A model generated the notes under the pieces. It was not told where the DNA came from, did no database searches, and saw only the letters and a program-made list of their open reading frames with translations. A program made the position numbers and the translations under genes. From Verrucomicrobiota bacterium (GTDB lineage: Bacteria > Verrucomicrobiota > Verrucomicrobiia > Limisphaerales > UBA1096): DNA of 8,343 nucleotides. Shown here one piece after another: positions 1 through 7,177 of this stretch. Within the stretch, counting starts at the first letter, position 1; each line of letters starts with the position of its first letter. Location: contig DQOE01000066.1 of assembly GCA_015658765.1 (NCBI GenBank), positions 1-8,343 on the forward strand. Reading direction: 5' to 3'.

Positions 1-824
1 TGGGTTTCATCCTTGGCCCGGCGATCGGCGGGTTCGCCTTCAGTTGGCAACTGGTCGAGCCGGGCAAGGCCGTGGCCGGGCTGGCGCTGCATCCCTTCTC
101 CGGCCCGGCGATCATCGCCTTGGCCATCGCCGGCGTGAACTGGCTGCTCGTCATCTTCCTGCTCTCCGAGAGTTTGCCGCCGGAGAAACGCGAACAGCAC
201 CTGGCCAAGCGCGGCTTCAACCCGTTCGCCCAGCTCAAGCGCATCAACCTGCCGGGCGTCGCCCGCACCAACCTCATGTACTTCGCCTATTGGTGCTCGT
301 TCTCGTCGGTCGAGTTTACCATCACTTTTTTAGCGACCGAGAAGCTTGGCTTCAAGCCGATGGACATCGCGTGGATGTTTGTCTTCATCGGCATGTCGTT
401 GATTTTTTTCCAGGGCGGAGTGGCGCGGCAACTCATCAAGCGCGTGGGCGAGCGCCGGACGGCATTGGCCGGTGTCTGCTGCACGCTGCCAGGTTTTCTC
501 ATCATCGGCAACGCGGCAAGCACCGAGGTGCTTTATGGCGGACTGCTCCTCATGACCGCAGGCAGCGGGATGACCATGCCGTCGCTCAACTCGCTCGTGT
601 CGCGCTACACGCCGGGAGACCGGCAGGGCCTGTCGCTGGGCGTGTTCCGTTCGCTTGGCTCGCTGAGCCGCGCCATCGGCCCGATCATGGGCGGCTTGCT
701 CTACTGGAAATTCGACAGCTCGATGCCTTACTGGGTCGGCGCAGCGTTTCTCGTCGTGCCGTTCTTCATGGCGCTCGGCCTCCCGCCGGTGCCGGATCAT
801 GATGAAGTGAGCAGTGATCAGTGA
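1..824 (+). CDS. MFS transporter, C-terminal half (partial at window start)
   Basis: Integral inner-membrane transporter of the major facilitator superfamily, probably a proton-coupled drug or metabolite exporter; the substrate cannot be read from the sequence. The frame is open from base 3 and ends at TGA 822-824, giving 273 residues. The fragment begins in transmembrane helix 5 with GFILGPAIGG, which fits motif C (GPxxGG) of drug/H+ antiporters. About seven further hydrophobic segments follow, as expected for helices 6-12. A charged loop after helix 6 (ESLPPEKREQ, as in TetA-like proteins) and the helix 11 motif IGPIMGG are visible. From memory the C-terminal half also resembles animal MFSD10/TETRAN, e.g. 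FRSLGSLSRAIGP. The N-terminal half lies upstream of the window. An internal GTG at base 72 is not the real start, because motif C lies before it in the same frame. The gene converges on rmuC with a 12-bp gap. Confidence 0.88.
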   Translation, partial: GFILGPAIGGFAFSWQLVEPGKAVAGLALHPFSGPAIIALAIAGVNWLLVIFLLSESLPPEKREQHLAKRGFNPFAQLKRINLPGVARTNLMYFAYWCSFSSVEFTITFLATEKLGFKPMDIAWMFVFIGMSLIFFQGGVARQLIKRVGERRTALAGVCCTLPGFLIIGNAASTEVLYGGLLLMTAGSGMTMPSLNSLVSRYTPGDRQGLSLGVFRSLGSLSRAIGPIMGGLLYWKFDSSMPYWVGAAFLVVPFFMALGLPPVPDHDEVSSDQ

Positions 825-839
825 GCTTGGCCAAGCTCA
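822..839. terminator. 18-bp perfect palindrome between convergent stop codons; possible bidirectional terminator
   Basis: TGAGCTTGG is followed directly by its exact reverse complement CCAAGCTCA. The first three bases are the TGA stop of the transporter and the last three are the TGA stop of rmuC read on the minus strand. In RNA from either strand it could form a 7-bp stem with a GGCC loop. No T-run follows on either side, so it is not a classical intrinsic terminator. It also contains one copy of the TTGGCCAA octamer common in this window. The symmetry is certain; a terminator role is inferred from position. Confidence 0.4.
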
Positions 840-2093
840 GGCCGATTCGGCTTGGTCGGTTTCGTCCTCGGCCGGGGCGGGGAGGGTTCGGAGAACCTCC
901 GCCACCGGCTCTACGGCGGGGAGTTCCTTCCCCTCGGTCTCACCGGTTTGCAGTTTGTTGACGCGCTCGCCGCTTGGCTTGATCGAACTTTCGTAGCTGC
1001 CAACGGCTGCGTTGTACGCCTTGTTTGCCCGCTCGAGGCCGGTGCGGATTTTGTCGAAGTGCCCAAGGAATGTGCCGAGTCGCTTGTACAGTTGTTGCGC
1101 TGCCTCGGCGATGGTCCGGGCATTTTCCGACTGCGAATGGTACTGCCAACTCACGCTCACGGAGCGCAGCAGCGCGATCAGTGACGCCGGCGTGGCAATC
1201 GTGATGCGGCGCGCGGCCGCCCACACGATCAGGTCGGGATCGCCCTCGAGCGCGGCGCTGAAGAGCGACTCGGCCGGCACGAACATCACCACGCAATCGA
1301 GCGCTCCGTCGATGTGCTGCGGGTAGTTTCGGTCGGCCAGCGACTTGATGGTTTCGCGCATTTTTTTGCCGTGCTGATCGATGGCCGTTTTGCGCTGCGC
1401 GGCGTCGCCCGACTCGAGATCGTTGAGGAACGACAGGTCCGGCGACTTGGCGTCGACGACGATGTGGCGTCCCTCCGGCAGATGCACGATCATGTCCGGC
1501 CGGCCCTCGGCGGAACCGGTTTGCTCGCTGAAATCGCAGTGGCTGCTCAGCCCGGCGGCCTCGACGACTCGCCGCAGCGTCTCCTCGCCCCACTTGCCGC
1601 GCGCCTGGCTGGAGTTGAGGATCATCCGTAACTGCTCCGTCTCGCTCGAGAGCGACTTGCTGTTCTCACTGAGGGTGCTGAGTTGTTCGCGCAGCGCGCC
1701 CAACTGGGTGTTGCGGCTTTTTTCGCTCTCGCTCAACCGCTGCTGGTAGGTCGCGAGGTGTTGCGTGAGTGGCGCGACCAGCTTGGCCACGGCTTCCTTG
1801 CTGGTGTTCAGTTCGCCCTTGGCGCTCTCGTGCAGCTTGCCAAGCGTCTCGCCGGCCAGGCGCACCAGTTCTGGCTGGGCCTCCTTCAGCGCGTCGGCAC
1901 TGAGAACCTTAAACGACTCCCTGAGCGCCGCATGTTGTTCCTCGTATTGCCTCCGATGATCCTCGAACCGCTGTTCGGTCGCCTGGCTTTCGGCCTCGGC
2001 CCGGGCCCCTTTGCGCGAGCCAATCAGCCACCCGATCACCCCCCCCAGCGCGACGCCGACGAGCAGGTAAACTATGATCTCCAGACTTTCCAT
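837..2093 (-). CDS. rmuC: DNA recombination protein RmuC
   Basis: RmuC-family protein of 418 residues, read from ATG at 2093-2091 to TGA at 839-837. In Escherichia coli rmuC mutations raise inversion between short inverted repeats, so the family is thought to limit recombination at such structures; its biochemistry is poorly defined. Residues 5-25 are a hydrophobic membrane anchor followed by SRKGAR. Residues 30-160 are rich in E, Q, R and K and should form coiled coil. The RmuC core spans about 160-380. It holds GKWGEETLRR (166-175) and RPDM...VVDAKSP (198-218), which resembles a PD-(D/E)xK nuclease centre (D200, D214, K216), and SWQYHSQSENAR (315-326). The tail from 382 is acidic and low in complexity. 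The length is typical. It is convergent with the transporter and divergent from the protease gene, so it is probably transcribed alone. No clear ribosome binding site is seen. Confidence 0.95.
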   Translation of the reverse strand: MESLEIIVYLLVGVALGGVIGWLIGSRKGARAEAESQATEQRFEDHRRQYEEQHAALRESFKVLSADALKEAQPELVRLAGETLGKLHESAKGELNTSKEAVAKLVAPLTQHLATYQQRLSESEKSRNTQLGALREQLSTLSENSKSLSSETEQLRMILNSSQARGKWGEETLRRVVEAAGLSSHCDFSEQTGSAEGRPDMIVHLPEGRHIVVDAKSPDLSFLNDLESGDAAQRKTAIDQHGKKMRETIKSLADRNYPQHIDGALDCVVMFVPAESLFSAALEGDPDLIVWAAARRITIATPASLIALLRSVSVSWQYHSQSENARTIAEAAQQLYKRLGTFLGHFDKIRTGLERANKAYNAAVGSYESSIKPSGERVNKLQTGETEGKELPAVEPVAEVLRTLPAPAEDETDQAESA

Positions 2094-2139
2094 GAGCGCC
2101 GTCAGTCTGTCGTCTCAACGACGCGGCGACAAACTGAAA

Positions 2140-2167
2140 TTGCACCGCCGCTTGGCCATGGGATAAT
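2140..2167 (+). promoter_or_regulatory. Possible promoter of the protease operon
   Basis: In the 123-bp spacer between the divergent rmuC and protease genes, TTGCAC (2140-2145) lies 16 bp before GATAAT (2162-2167). The -10 box matches the sigma-70 consensus at five of six bases; the -35 box matches only at TTG. Transcription would start near 2174 and leave a leader of about 43 nt. That leader would contain the palindrome at 2190-2201 and a run of six T just before the ATG. AT-rich boxes stand out in this GC-rich DNA, but the -35 match is weak. Confidence 0.33.
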
Positions 2168-2189
2168 TTGGTCTTGGCGCCCGCTGCCG

Positions 2190-2201
2190 GCTTGGCCAAG
2201 C
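2190..2201. repeat. 12-bp palindrome GCTTGGCCAAGC in the protease leader
   Basis: This perfect palindrome is centred on the octamer TTGGCCAA (2192-2199) and lies 15 bp before the protease ATG at 2217. It is one of four TTGGCC-type sites between 2152 and 2268. It could be an operator or merely a copy of the genome-wide iterated motif. Confidence 0.5.
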
Positions 2202-2216
2202 TCAGCCCGCTTTTTT

Positions 2217-5200
2217 ATGAACAGATCAATCCTGACCGGCTTGGCCATCGTCGCGCTTGGCCAAGCGCAACCGCCCGCAGCCGCGCCGCCAAGCGCCAAG
2301 CCGTTTCCGCTCCAGGGCATCCTGCCCAAGGCCGAGACCGGCGCGCTGGACTATCTCAAGGAACACCCCACTTACGACGGCCGCGGCATCACAGTTGCGA
2401 TCTTTGACACCGGCGTCGATCCCGGAGCGCCCGGCCTGCGGGAGACCAGCGACGGGAGGCCGAAGATCGTCGATGTCGTGGATGGCTCCGGCAGCGGCGA
2501 TGTGGACACTTCCGCCGAGCGCGAAGCCAAGGACGGCACGCTGACCGGTCTCACCGGCCGCACGCTCAAGCTCGGCGGCGACTGGCAAAACCCCGGCGGC
2601 AAATGGCGCGTCGGCATCAAGGCGGCGTACGAGTTGTTCCCCGGCAGCCTGGTCAGCCGCCTCAAGCGTGAGCGTAAAAAAGAGTGGGACAAACAGCAGC
2701 GCGAGCGCATGGCCGGCTTGCAGGCCAAGCTTGTCGATTTCGACGAGGCCAACTCCACCCCGAAAGGCGACAAGAAAAAGGAGCGCGGCGAATTGCAGGC
2801 GCGCATCGACCTGCTCGAGGCGCTGCAAAAGGATTACGACGATCCCGGCCCGGTTTACGACTGTGTTGTCTTTAACGACGGCAAGGCGTGGCGCGCCGTG
2901 GTGGACACCGACGAGGACGGCGACCTCACCGACGAGAAGCTGATGACCCGTTTCCGCGCCGAGCGCCAGTGGGCGTCGTTCGGCAAGCGGGCCATGATGA
3001 ACTTCGCGCTGAACATTTACGACGACGGCGACACGCTCTCGATCGTCACCGATGTCGGCGCGCATGGGACGCACGTGGCCGGCATCGTCGCGGCGAATTA
3101 CCCGGGCCAACCGGAACTTAACGGACTCGCCCCAGGGGCGCAGATTGTGTCGGTCAAAATCGGCGACCGCCGCATGGGCAGCTCGTCGATGGGCACCGGC
3201 GAGGTGCGCGGGCTGATCGCCGTGCTGGAGAACAACTGCCAGCTTATCAACATGAGCTACGGTGGCCCATCGCAGGATCCCAACGACGGCCGGCTCGCCG
3301 CGCTCTACTCGGAGATCGTCAACAAGCACAACGTCATTTTTGTGGCCAGCGCCGGCAACGACGGGCCGGCGCTGTCGACGGTCGGCTCGCCCGGCGGCAC
3401 GACCTCCGCGCTCTTCGGCATCGGCGCCTACGTCTCGCCGGTGATGATGGAGGCACAGTATTCGCTGCGCGAGCCGCTGCCGGCCATCCAGTACACGTGG
3501 TCGTCGCGCGGGCCGACGCTCGACGGAAATCTCGGCGTCGATTTCAGCGCGCCCGGCGGGGCGATCGCGCCGGTCTCGAACTGGACGCTGCAGGGCAAGA
3601 TGCAGATGAACGGCACCTCCATGTCGTCGCCCAACGCCTGCGGCGGCATCGCGCTGCTCTTGTCCGGCCTGAAACAGCAGGAGATCGAGTGGACGCCGCA
3701 CCGGATCCGCCGCGCCATCGAGAACACCGCGAAGGAAATCCCCAACGTCGAGCGCTTCGCCCAGGGCCGGGGCTTGTTGCAGGTGGACAAGGCGTTCGCC
3801 TACCTCGAGGCCAACCGGGACGCGATGGATCACGACCTGCGGTTCGAGGTCACCAACCGTTCGCAGGGCGGGCGTGGCATTTATTTGCGCGAGCCGTTCA
3901 ACACCGGCCAGCCGGTTGCCTCGACCATCGCCATCGCGCCGGTGTTTCACGAGGACGCCGACAACGCCGGGAAGGTCGCTTTTGAGATGCGCATCAACCT
4001 TGAGTGCGACGCCTCGTGGGTCGGGCATCCCGGCCACATGGTGCTGATGCACGGCGGGCGCAGCTTCGGCGTCGAGGTCAACCCGCAGTCGCTGATCAGC
4101 GGCATGCACTACGCCGAGGTCGTCGGCCACGACGCCGATCACCCGGAGCGCGGCGCCGTCTTTCGCGTGCCGATCACCGTGCTCAAGCCGGAGACGGTTG
4201 ACACGGGCAAACCGGTTCAATGGACCGAGGCTCTCACGCTCGCACCGGGACAGATCGAGCGCCGCTTCCTCGTCGTGCCGCCGGGGGCGACCTGGGCCGA
4301 CGTGGTGTTCCGCACCGGCGAACAGGCCGGTTCGCGCCGGATCGTGATGCAGGTCGTTCAGCAGGTGCCGGGGCAATCGTTCAGCGAGAGCGGCACGCGG
4401 CAGTACATCACCATCCGCGAGCGCGACACGGAGATCCGCAGCTTCGCCGTCACCGGCGGACGCACGCTCGAGGTCGCCATCGCGCAGTACTGGTCGAGCC
4501 TCGGCAAAACCGGCTGCACGGTGGACATCGCCTTTCACGGCATCGTGCCCGACAGTCGCCGGCTGCACATCGACGCGGCGAAGCTCGTGTCCCAAGTGGA
4601 TGTCGCAGCGCCGCTTGGCAATGAAGCCCTCTCGCCAAGCGGCAGCTTCGGCACGCTGCGCAAATCGATCCGCCCAAGCGAATTCAAGACGCGCCCGCTC
4701 ACCGACGCCCGCGACGCCCTCCCCGACAACCGCCGCATCTTCGAGGCCGAGCTGACCTACAAATTCAACCTCAGCGCCAAGACCACCGTCACGCCGCGCC
4801 CGGCGCTCGCGCTGGAGGATCAATTCCAGGAATCGTGGGAGTCGCTCATCTGGATGCTCTACGACAAGTCCAAGCGCCTCATCGCCGCCGGTTCGAGCGG
4901 CAGCAAAAGCTCGGTCAGTTTGGCCAAGGGCGATTACGTGCTGAAGTTTCACGCGCGAAACCACCAGCTCGACCACCTCAAAAAACTCAAGGACATGCCG
5001 CTGAACCTCGACCACAAATTGGCCAAGCCGGTGGCGCTCAAGTTCCACACCGACCCCGACAACGCGCTGACCGGTGGGGGCAGTTTCGGCTCGCGCACCC
5101 TGGCCCGGGGCAGCCAGGCGCGGCTCTACATCGCCCAGCCCAAGCCGCTGCCCGGCACCGCCGCGCCCGGCGATTTGCTGCTCGGCACGATCCACTACGG

Positions 5201-6047
5201 CCAGGGCAACAGCAACCTCATCGGCCCCGGCAAAAAGCCGGGCGGTTACCCCGTCACCCTGCGGGTTGCCCTGGCCAAGGCCGACAAAAAGAAAACCGGT
5301 GCCGACAAAAAGAAGGACAAAAAAACCGAGCAGGAGAAACTGGCGGAAGCCGTCCGCGACCTGAAAGTGGCGCGCTTGGCCAAGCTGCACGGCGACAAGA
5401 AGGCCGAGGATTTCGACCGCTTGGCCAAGGCGATCCTTGACGAGACGCCGAACCACCTGCCGGTGCTGGTCGAGCAGCTCAAGCGGCTCGACAGCGAGGC
5501 CGGCCGCAAAAAAAACCTCGAGAAAATAACGGCCGCCGCCGACACCGTCATCGTGCAAATCGACACCGGAGCCTTGGCCAGCCACTACGGCGTCAAGCTC
5601 AAGCCGGACGACGACGAGGCCAAGGCCAAGCGGGCCAAGCTCGACAAAAAACTCAACACGCTGACGGACGCGCTCTACCGCAAAGGACGCGCCCTGGCCT
5701 ACCTCGACACCCAGTTGCGAGAAGGCGAAAACGCCGGCACGGATGAAACCAAGGCCAAGCTCAAGGCGCTCGACGGGCAGTTCGAGGCCAACTTCGCCGA
5801 GTTGCAAAAATGGGCGGAGACGACCGACGACAAGTTCGTGCTGCTGCACATCCGGCGCGAAAACCGCCACGACCGGCTCGCCACCGCGCTCAAGCTGCTC
5901 AACGAAAAAATCAAGCGCAGTCCGCACGATAAAAAGCTGCACAAAAAACGCATCCGCCTGCTGGGCGAACTGGGCTGGGACGAGTGGCAGGCGCACGAGA
6001 CGCAGTGGCAGATTCGCCGCTTTCCCGCCGGCTACCAGCCGTTTTGA
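2217..6047 (+). CDS. Tripeptidyl-peptidase II homologue (subtilisin-family S8 serine protease), probably exported
   Basis: Serine protease of 1276 residues, related along its whole length to eukaryotic tripeptidyl-peptidase II (human enzyme 1249 residues), which removes tripeptides from free N-termini in the cytosol. The catalytic domain holds Asp64 (FDTGVDPG), His283 (HGTHVAGI), oxyanion Asn381 (SAGNDGP) and Ser468 (NGTSMSSPNACGG). The spacings of 219, 98 and 87 residues nearly equal those recalled for the human enzyme (D44, H264, N362, S449). The Asp-His insert of about 200 residues that marks this family is present. Residues 540-1015 match the family's central beta-rich region (HYAEVVGHD, RVPITVLKP, FHGIV). 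A lysine-rich stretch (1021-1037) precedes the helical C-terminal domain, which ends GYQPF. Residues 1-19 look like a signal peptide (MNRS, then ILTGLAIVALG, possible cleavage after GQA). ATG 2217 is chosen because the open frame further upstream overlaps rmuC and has no homology. Positions equivalent to human Glu305 and Glu331 appear to be Ser324 and Gly350, so tripeptide specificity is not assured. Confidence 0.93.
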   Translation: MNRSILTGLAIVALGQAQPPAAAPPSAKPFPLQGILPKAETGALDYLKEHPTYDGRGITVAIFDTGVDPGAPGLRETSDGRPKIVDVVDGSGSGDVDTSAEREAKDGTLTGLTGRTLKLGGDWQNPGGKWRVGIKAAYELFPGSLVSRLKRERKKEWDKQQRERMAGLQAKLVDFDEANSTPKGDKKKERGELQARIDLLEALQKDYDDPGPVYDCVVFNDGKAWRAVVDTDEDGDLTDEKLMTRFRAERQWASFGKRAMMNFALNIYDDGDTLSIVTDVGAHGTHVAGIVAANYPGQPELNGLAPGAQIVSVKIGDRRMGSSSMGTGEVRGLIAVLENNCQLINMSYGGPSQDPNDGRLAALYSEIVNKHNVIFVASAGNDGPALSTVGSPGGTTSALFGIGAYVSPVMMEAQYSLREPLPAIQYTWSSRGPTLDGNLGVDFSAPGGAIAPVSNWTLQGKMQMNGTSMSSPNACGGIALLLSGLKQQEIEWTPHRIRRAIENTAKEIPNVERFAQGRGLLQVDKAFAYLEANRDAMDHDLRFEVTNRSQGGRGIYLREPFNTGQPVASTIAIAPVFHEDADNAGKVAFEMRINLECDASWVGHPGHMVLMHGGRSFGVEVNPQSLISGMHYAEVVGHDADHPERGAVFRVPITVLKPETVDTGKPVQWTEALTLAPGQIERRFLVVPPGATWADVVFRTGEQAGSRRIVMQVVQQVPGQSFSESGTRQYITIRERDTEIRSFAVTGGRTLEVAIAQYWSSLGKTGCTVDIAFHGIVPDSRRLHIDAAKLVSQVDVAAPLGNEALSPSGSFGTLRKSIRPSEFKTRPLTDARDALPDNRRIFEAELTYKFNLSAKTTVTPRPALALEDQFQESWESLIWMLYDKSKRLIAAGSSGSKSSVSLAKGDYVLKFHARNHQLDHLKKLKDMPLNLDHKLAKPVALKFHTDPDNALTGGGSFGSRTLARGSQARLYIAQPKPLPGTAAPGDLLLGTIHYGQGNSNLIGPGKKPGGYPVTLRVALAKADKKKTGADKKKDKKTEQEKLAEAVRDLKVARLAKLHGDKKAEDFDRLAKAILDETPNHLPVLVEQLKRLDSEAGRKKNLEKITAAADTVIVQIDTGALASHYGVKLKPDDDEAKAKRAKLDKKLNTLTDALYRKGRALAYLDTQLREGENAGTDETKAKLKALDGQFEANFAELQKWAETTDDKFVLLHIRRENRHDRLATALKLLNEKIKRSPHDKKLHKKRIRLLGELGWDEWQAHETQWQIRRFPAGYQPF
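2253..2268. repeat. 16-bp perfect palindrome in the protease signal-peptide codons
   Basis: GCGCTTGG is followed by its exact reverse complement CCAAGCGC. It lies 36 bases into the protease gene and encodes part of ALGQA at the predicted signal cleavage region. The central TTGGCCAA (2257-2264) is in a different reading frame from the copies that encode Leu-Ala-Lys further on. Confidence 0.6.
4610..4643. repeat. 10-bp inverted repeat with 14-nt spacer inside the protease gene
   Basis: The left arm GCCGCTTGGC (4610-4619) is exactly complementary to the right arm GCCAAGCGGC (4634-4643). The arms are split halves of the TTGGCCAA-type palindrome. In mRNA they could form a GC-rich hairpin within the central domain (around residues 799-809). 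A shorter split pair, CTTGGC/GCCAAG with a 15-nt spacer, occurs in rmuC at 1818-1844. A function is not evident. Confidence 0.4.
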
Positions 6048-6061
6048 GCATCGCCAAGTCG

Positions 6062-7177
6062 ATGCTCGACGCCTCGGCGGCTGCGCCTGACAATCCGCCC
6101 GTGTCTTGGCTTTACAAGACGTTCGTTCGACCGAACTTTTTCAATCGCGACCCGGAGGAGGCGCACAATCTCGTCATGGGCCAGCTCGCTTGGGCGGCCC
6201 GACGCCGCTGGGCGCTGGGCTTGGCCGGGTGTTTTTTGCGCGGCCCGAAACTGCCGGTCGAGCTGTTCGGGCTGAAATTCCCCAACCCGGTCGGCCTCGC
6301 CGCCGGCATGGACAAGGGCGGCACGGCGGTGCCGGTGTGGGCCGCGCTGGGCCTTGGCTTCAGCGAGTTGGGCGGCGTCACGCAGCGCGGGCAGCCCGGC
6401 AATCCGCAGCCGCGAATGTTCCGTGTGGTCGAGGACGAGGCGCTCATCAACCGCATGGGCTTCAACAATCCCGGCGCGGACGCGATGGCTGGGCGGCTGC
6501 GCGACTGGCACGACTCCGGCGCCTGGCCAAGCCACCCGGTCGGCGTCAACCTCGGCAAATCCAAAGTCACGCCGCTCGCCGATGCGCCCGCCGATTACCG
6601 GTACTCGTTTGAGTTGCTGAAAAATCTCGCTGACTTTTTTGTCGTCAACGTCAGCTCACCCAACACGCCGAACCTCCGGCAGTTGCAGGACAAATCCGCG
6701 CTGGCGGAAATCCTCGCCGCGTTGCAGGAGGCCAACGACGACAACCGGCCGATCCTCGTCAAGGTCGCGCCCGACCTCGGCTTCGATGCGCTCGACGAGA
6801 TTCTCGAGTTGGTCGAGCCGCACAACCTCGCCGGCATTGTCGCCACCAACACCACCATCGCGCGCCCCTCCGAGTCCGGACTTTACGCCGAGACCGGCGG
6901 CTTGAGCGGCCGCCCGCTGGCCAGGCGCAGCACCGAAGTCATCCGGCACCTTTACCGGCAGTCGGGTGGCCGCGTGCCGCTCATCGGCGTCGGCGGTATT
7001 TTTGACGCCGCCGATGCGTGGGAGAAAATCACCGCCGGCGCGTCGCTGCTGCAGATTTATTCCGGCATGGTTTACGAGGGGCCGCAAATCACGCGCGCCA
7101 TCCTGAAGGGGCTGGCCAAGCGGCTGGCCCGCGAAGGTTTCACCGAGCTGCGCGAAGCCGTTGGCACGGAAAAATGA
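6062..7177 (+). CDS. pyrD: Dihydroorotate dehydrogenase (quinone), class 2
   Basis: Catalyses the fourth step of pyrimidine synthesis, oxidising dihydroorotate to orotate with FMN and passing electrons to membrane quinone. From ATG 6062 it has 371 residues. Class 2 is shown by the N-terminal membrane-associating segment (SWLYKTFVRPNFFNRDPEEA, 15-34) and by serine as the catalytic base in NVSSPNTPNLR (Ser199, flanked by Asn196 and Asn201). FMN and substrate motifs are visible: NPVGLAAGMDK (75-85), NRMGFNN (130-136), NLGKSK (163-168), ATNTT (Asn263), GGLSGRPL (279-286), IGVGGI (308-313) and GASLLQIYSG (326-335). The Escherichia coli N-terminus aligns with GTG 6101, a credible alternative start giving 358 residues; neither start has a Shine-Dalgarno sequence. 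The gene begins 14 bp after the protease stop, and its own TGA overlaps the next ATG, which fits co-transcription and translational coupling. Confidence 0.95.
   Translation: MLDASAAAPDNPPVSWLYKTFVRPNFFNRDPEEAHNLVMGQLAWAARRRWALGLAGCFLRGPKLPVELFGLKFPNPVGLAAGMDKGGTAVPVWAALGLGFSELGGVTQRGQPGNPQPRMFRVVEDEALINRMGFNNPGADAMAGRLRDWHDSGAWPSHPVGVNLGKSKVTPLADAPADYRYSFELLKNLADFFVVNVSSPNTPNLRQLQDKSALAEILAALQEANDDNRPILVKVAPDLGFDALDEILELVEPHNLAGIVATNTTIARPSESGLYAETGGLSGRPLARRSTEVIRHLYRQSGGRVPLIGVGGIFDAADAWEKITAGASLLQIYSGMVYEGPQITRAILKGLAKRLAREGFTELREAVGTEK

Noticed and set aside
852..1749. Several plus-strand open frames across rmuC
   Set aside because: They are shadows of the clearly conserved minus-strand rmuC; no motif or start signal supports them.
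1683..2216. N-terminal extension of the protease frame by 178 codons
   Set aside because: It overlaps rmuC on the other strand and has no family homology. ATG 2217 gives a signal peptide and a normal family length.
2205..2216. GC-rich stretch then six T just before the protease ATG, resembling an attenuator
   Set aside because: The nearest palindrome (2190-2201) is separated from the T-run by nine bases and no stable stem directly abuts it.
5510..5516. In-frame slippery heptamer A AAA AAC in the protease
   Set aside because: Homology continues in the original frame to the normal C-terminus and no stimulatory structure is evident. Lysine-rich GC-rich genes often contain such A-runs.
2226..5996. 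A 1256-codon open frame antisense to the protease gene
   Set aside because: It is codon-aligned with the protease, so its stops would need sense TTA, CTA or TCA codons, which GC-rich genes avoid. Its translation is a low-complexity Arg/Val/Gly/Leu mixture without domains.
5984..6061. Upstream extension of pyrD into the protease gene
   Set aside because: The extra 26 residues are the protease C-terminal codons read in another frame, and class 2 enzymes do not extend this far.
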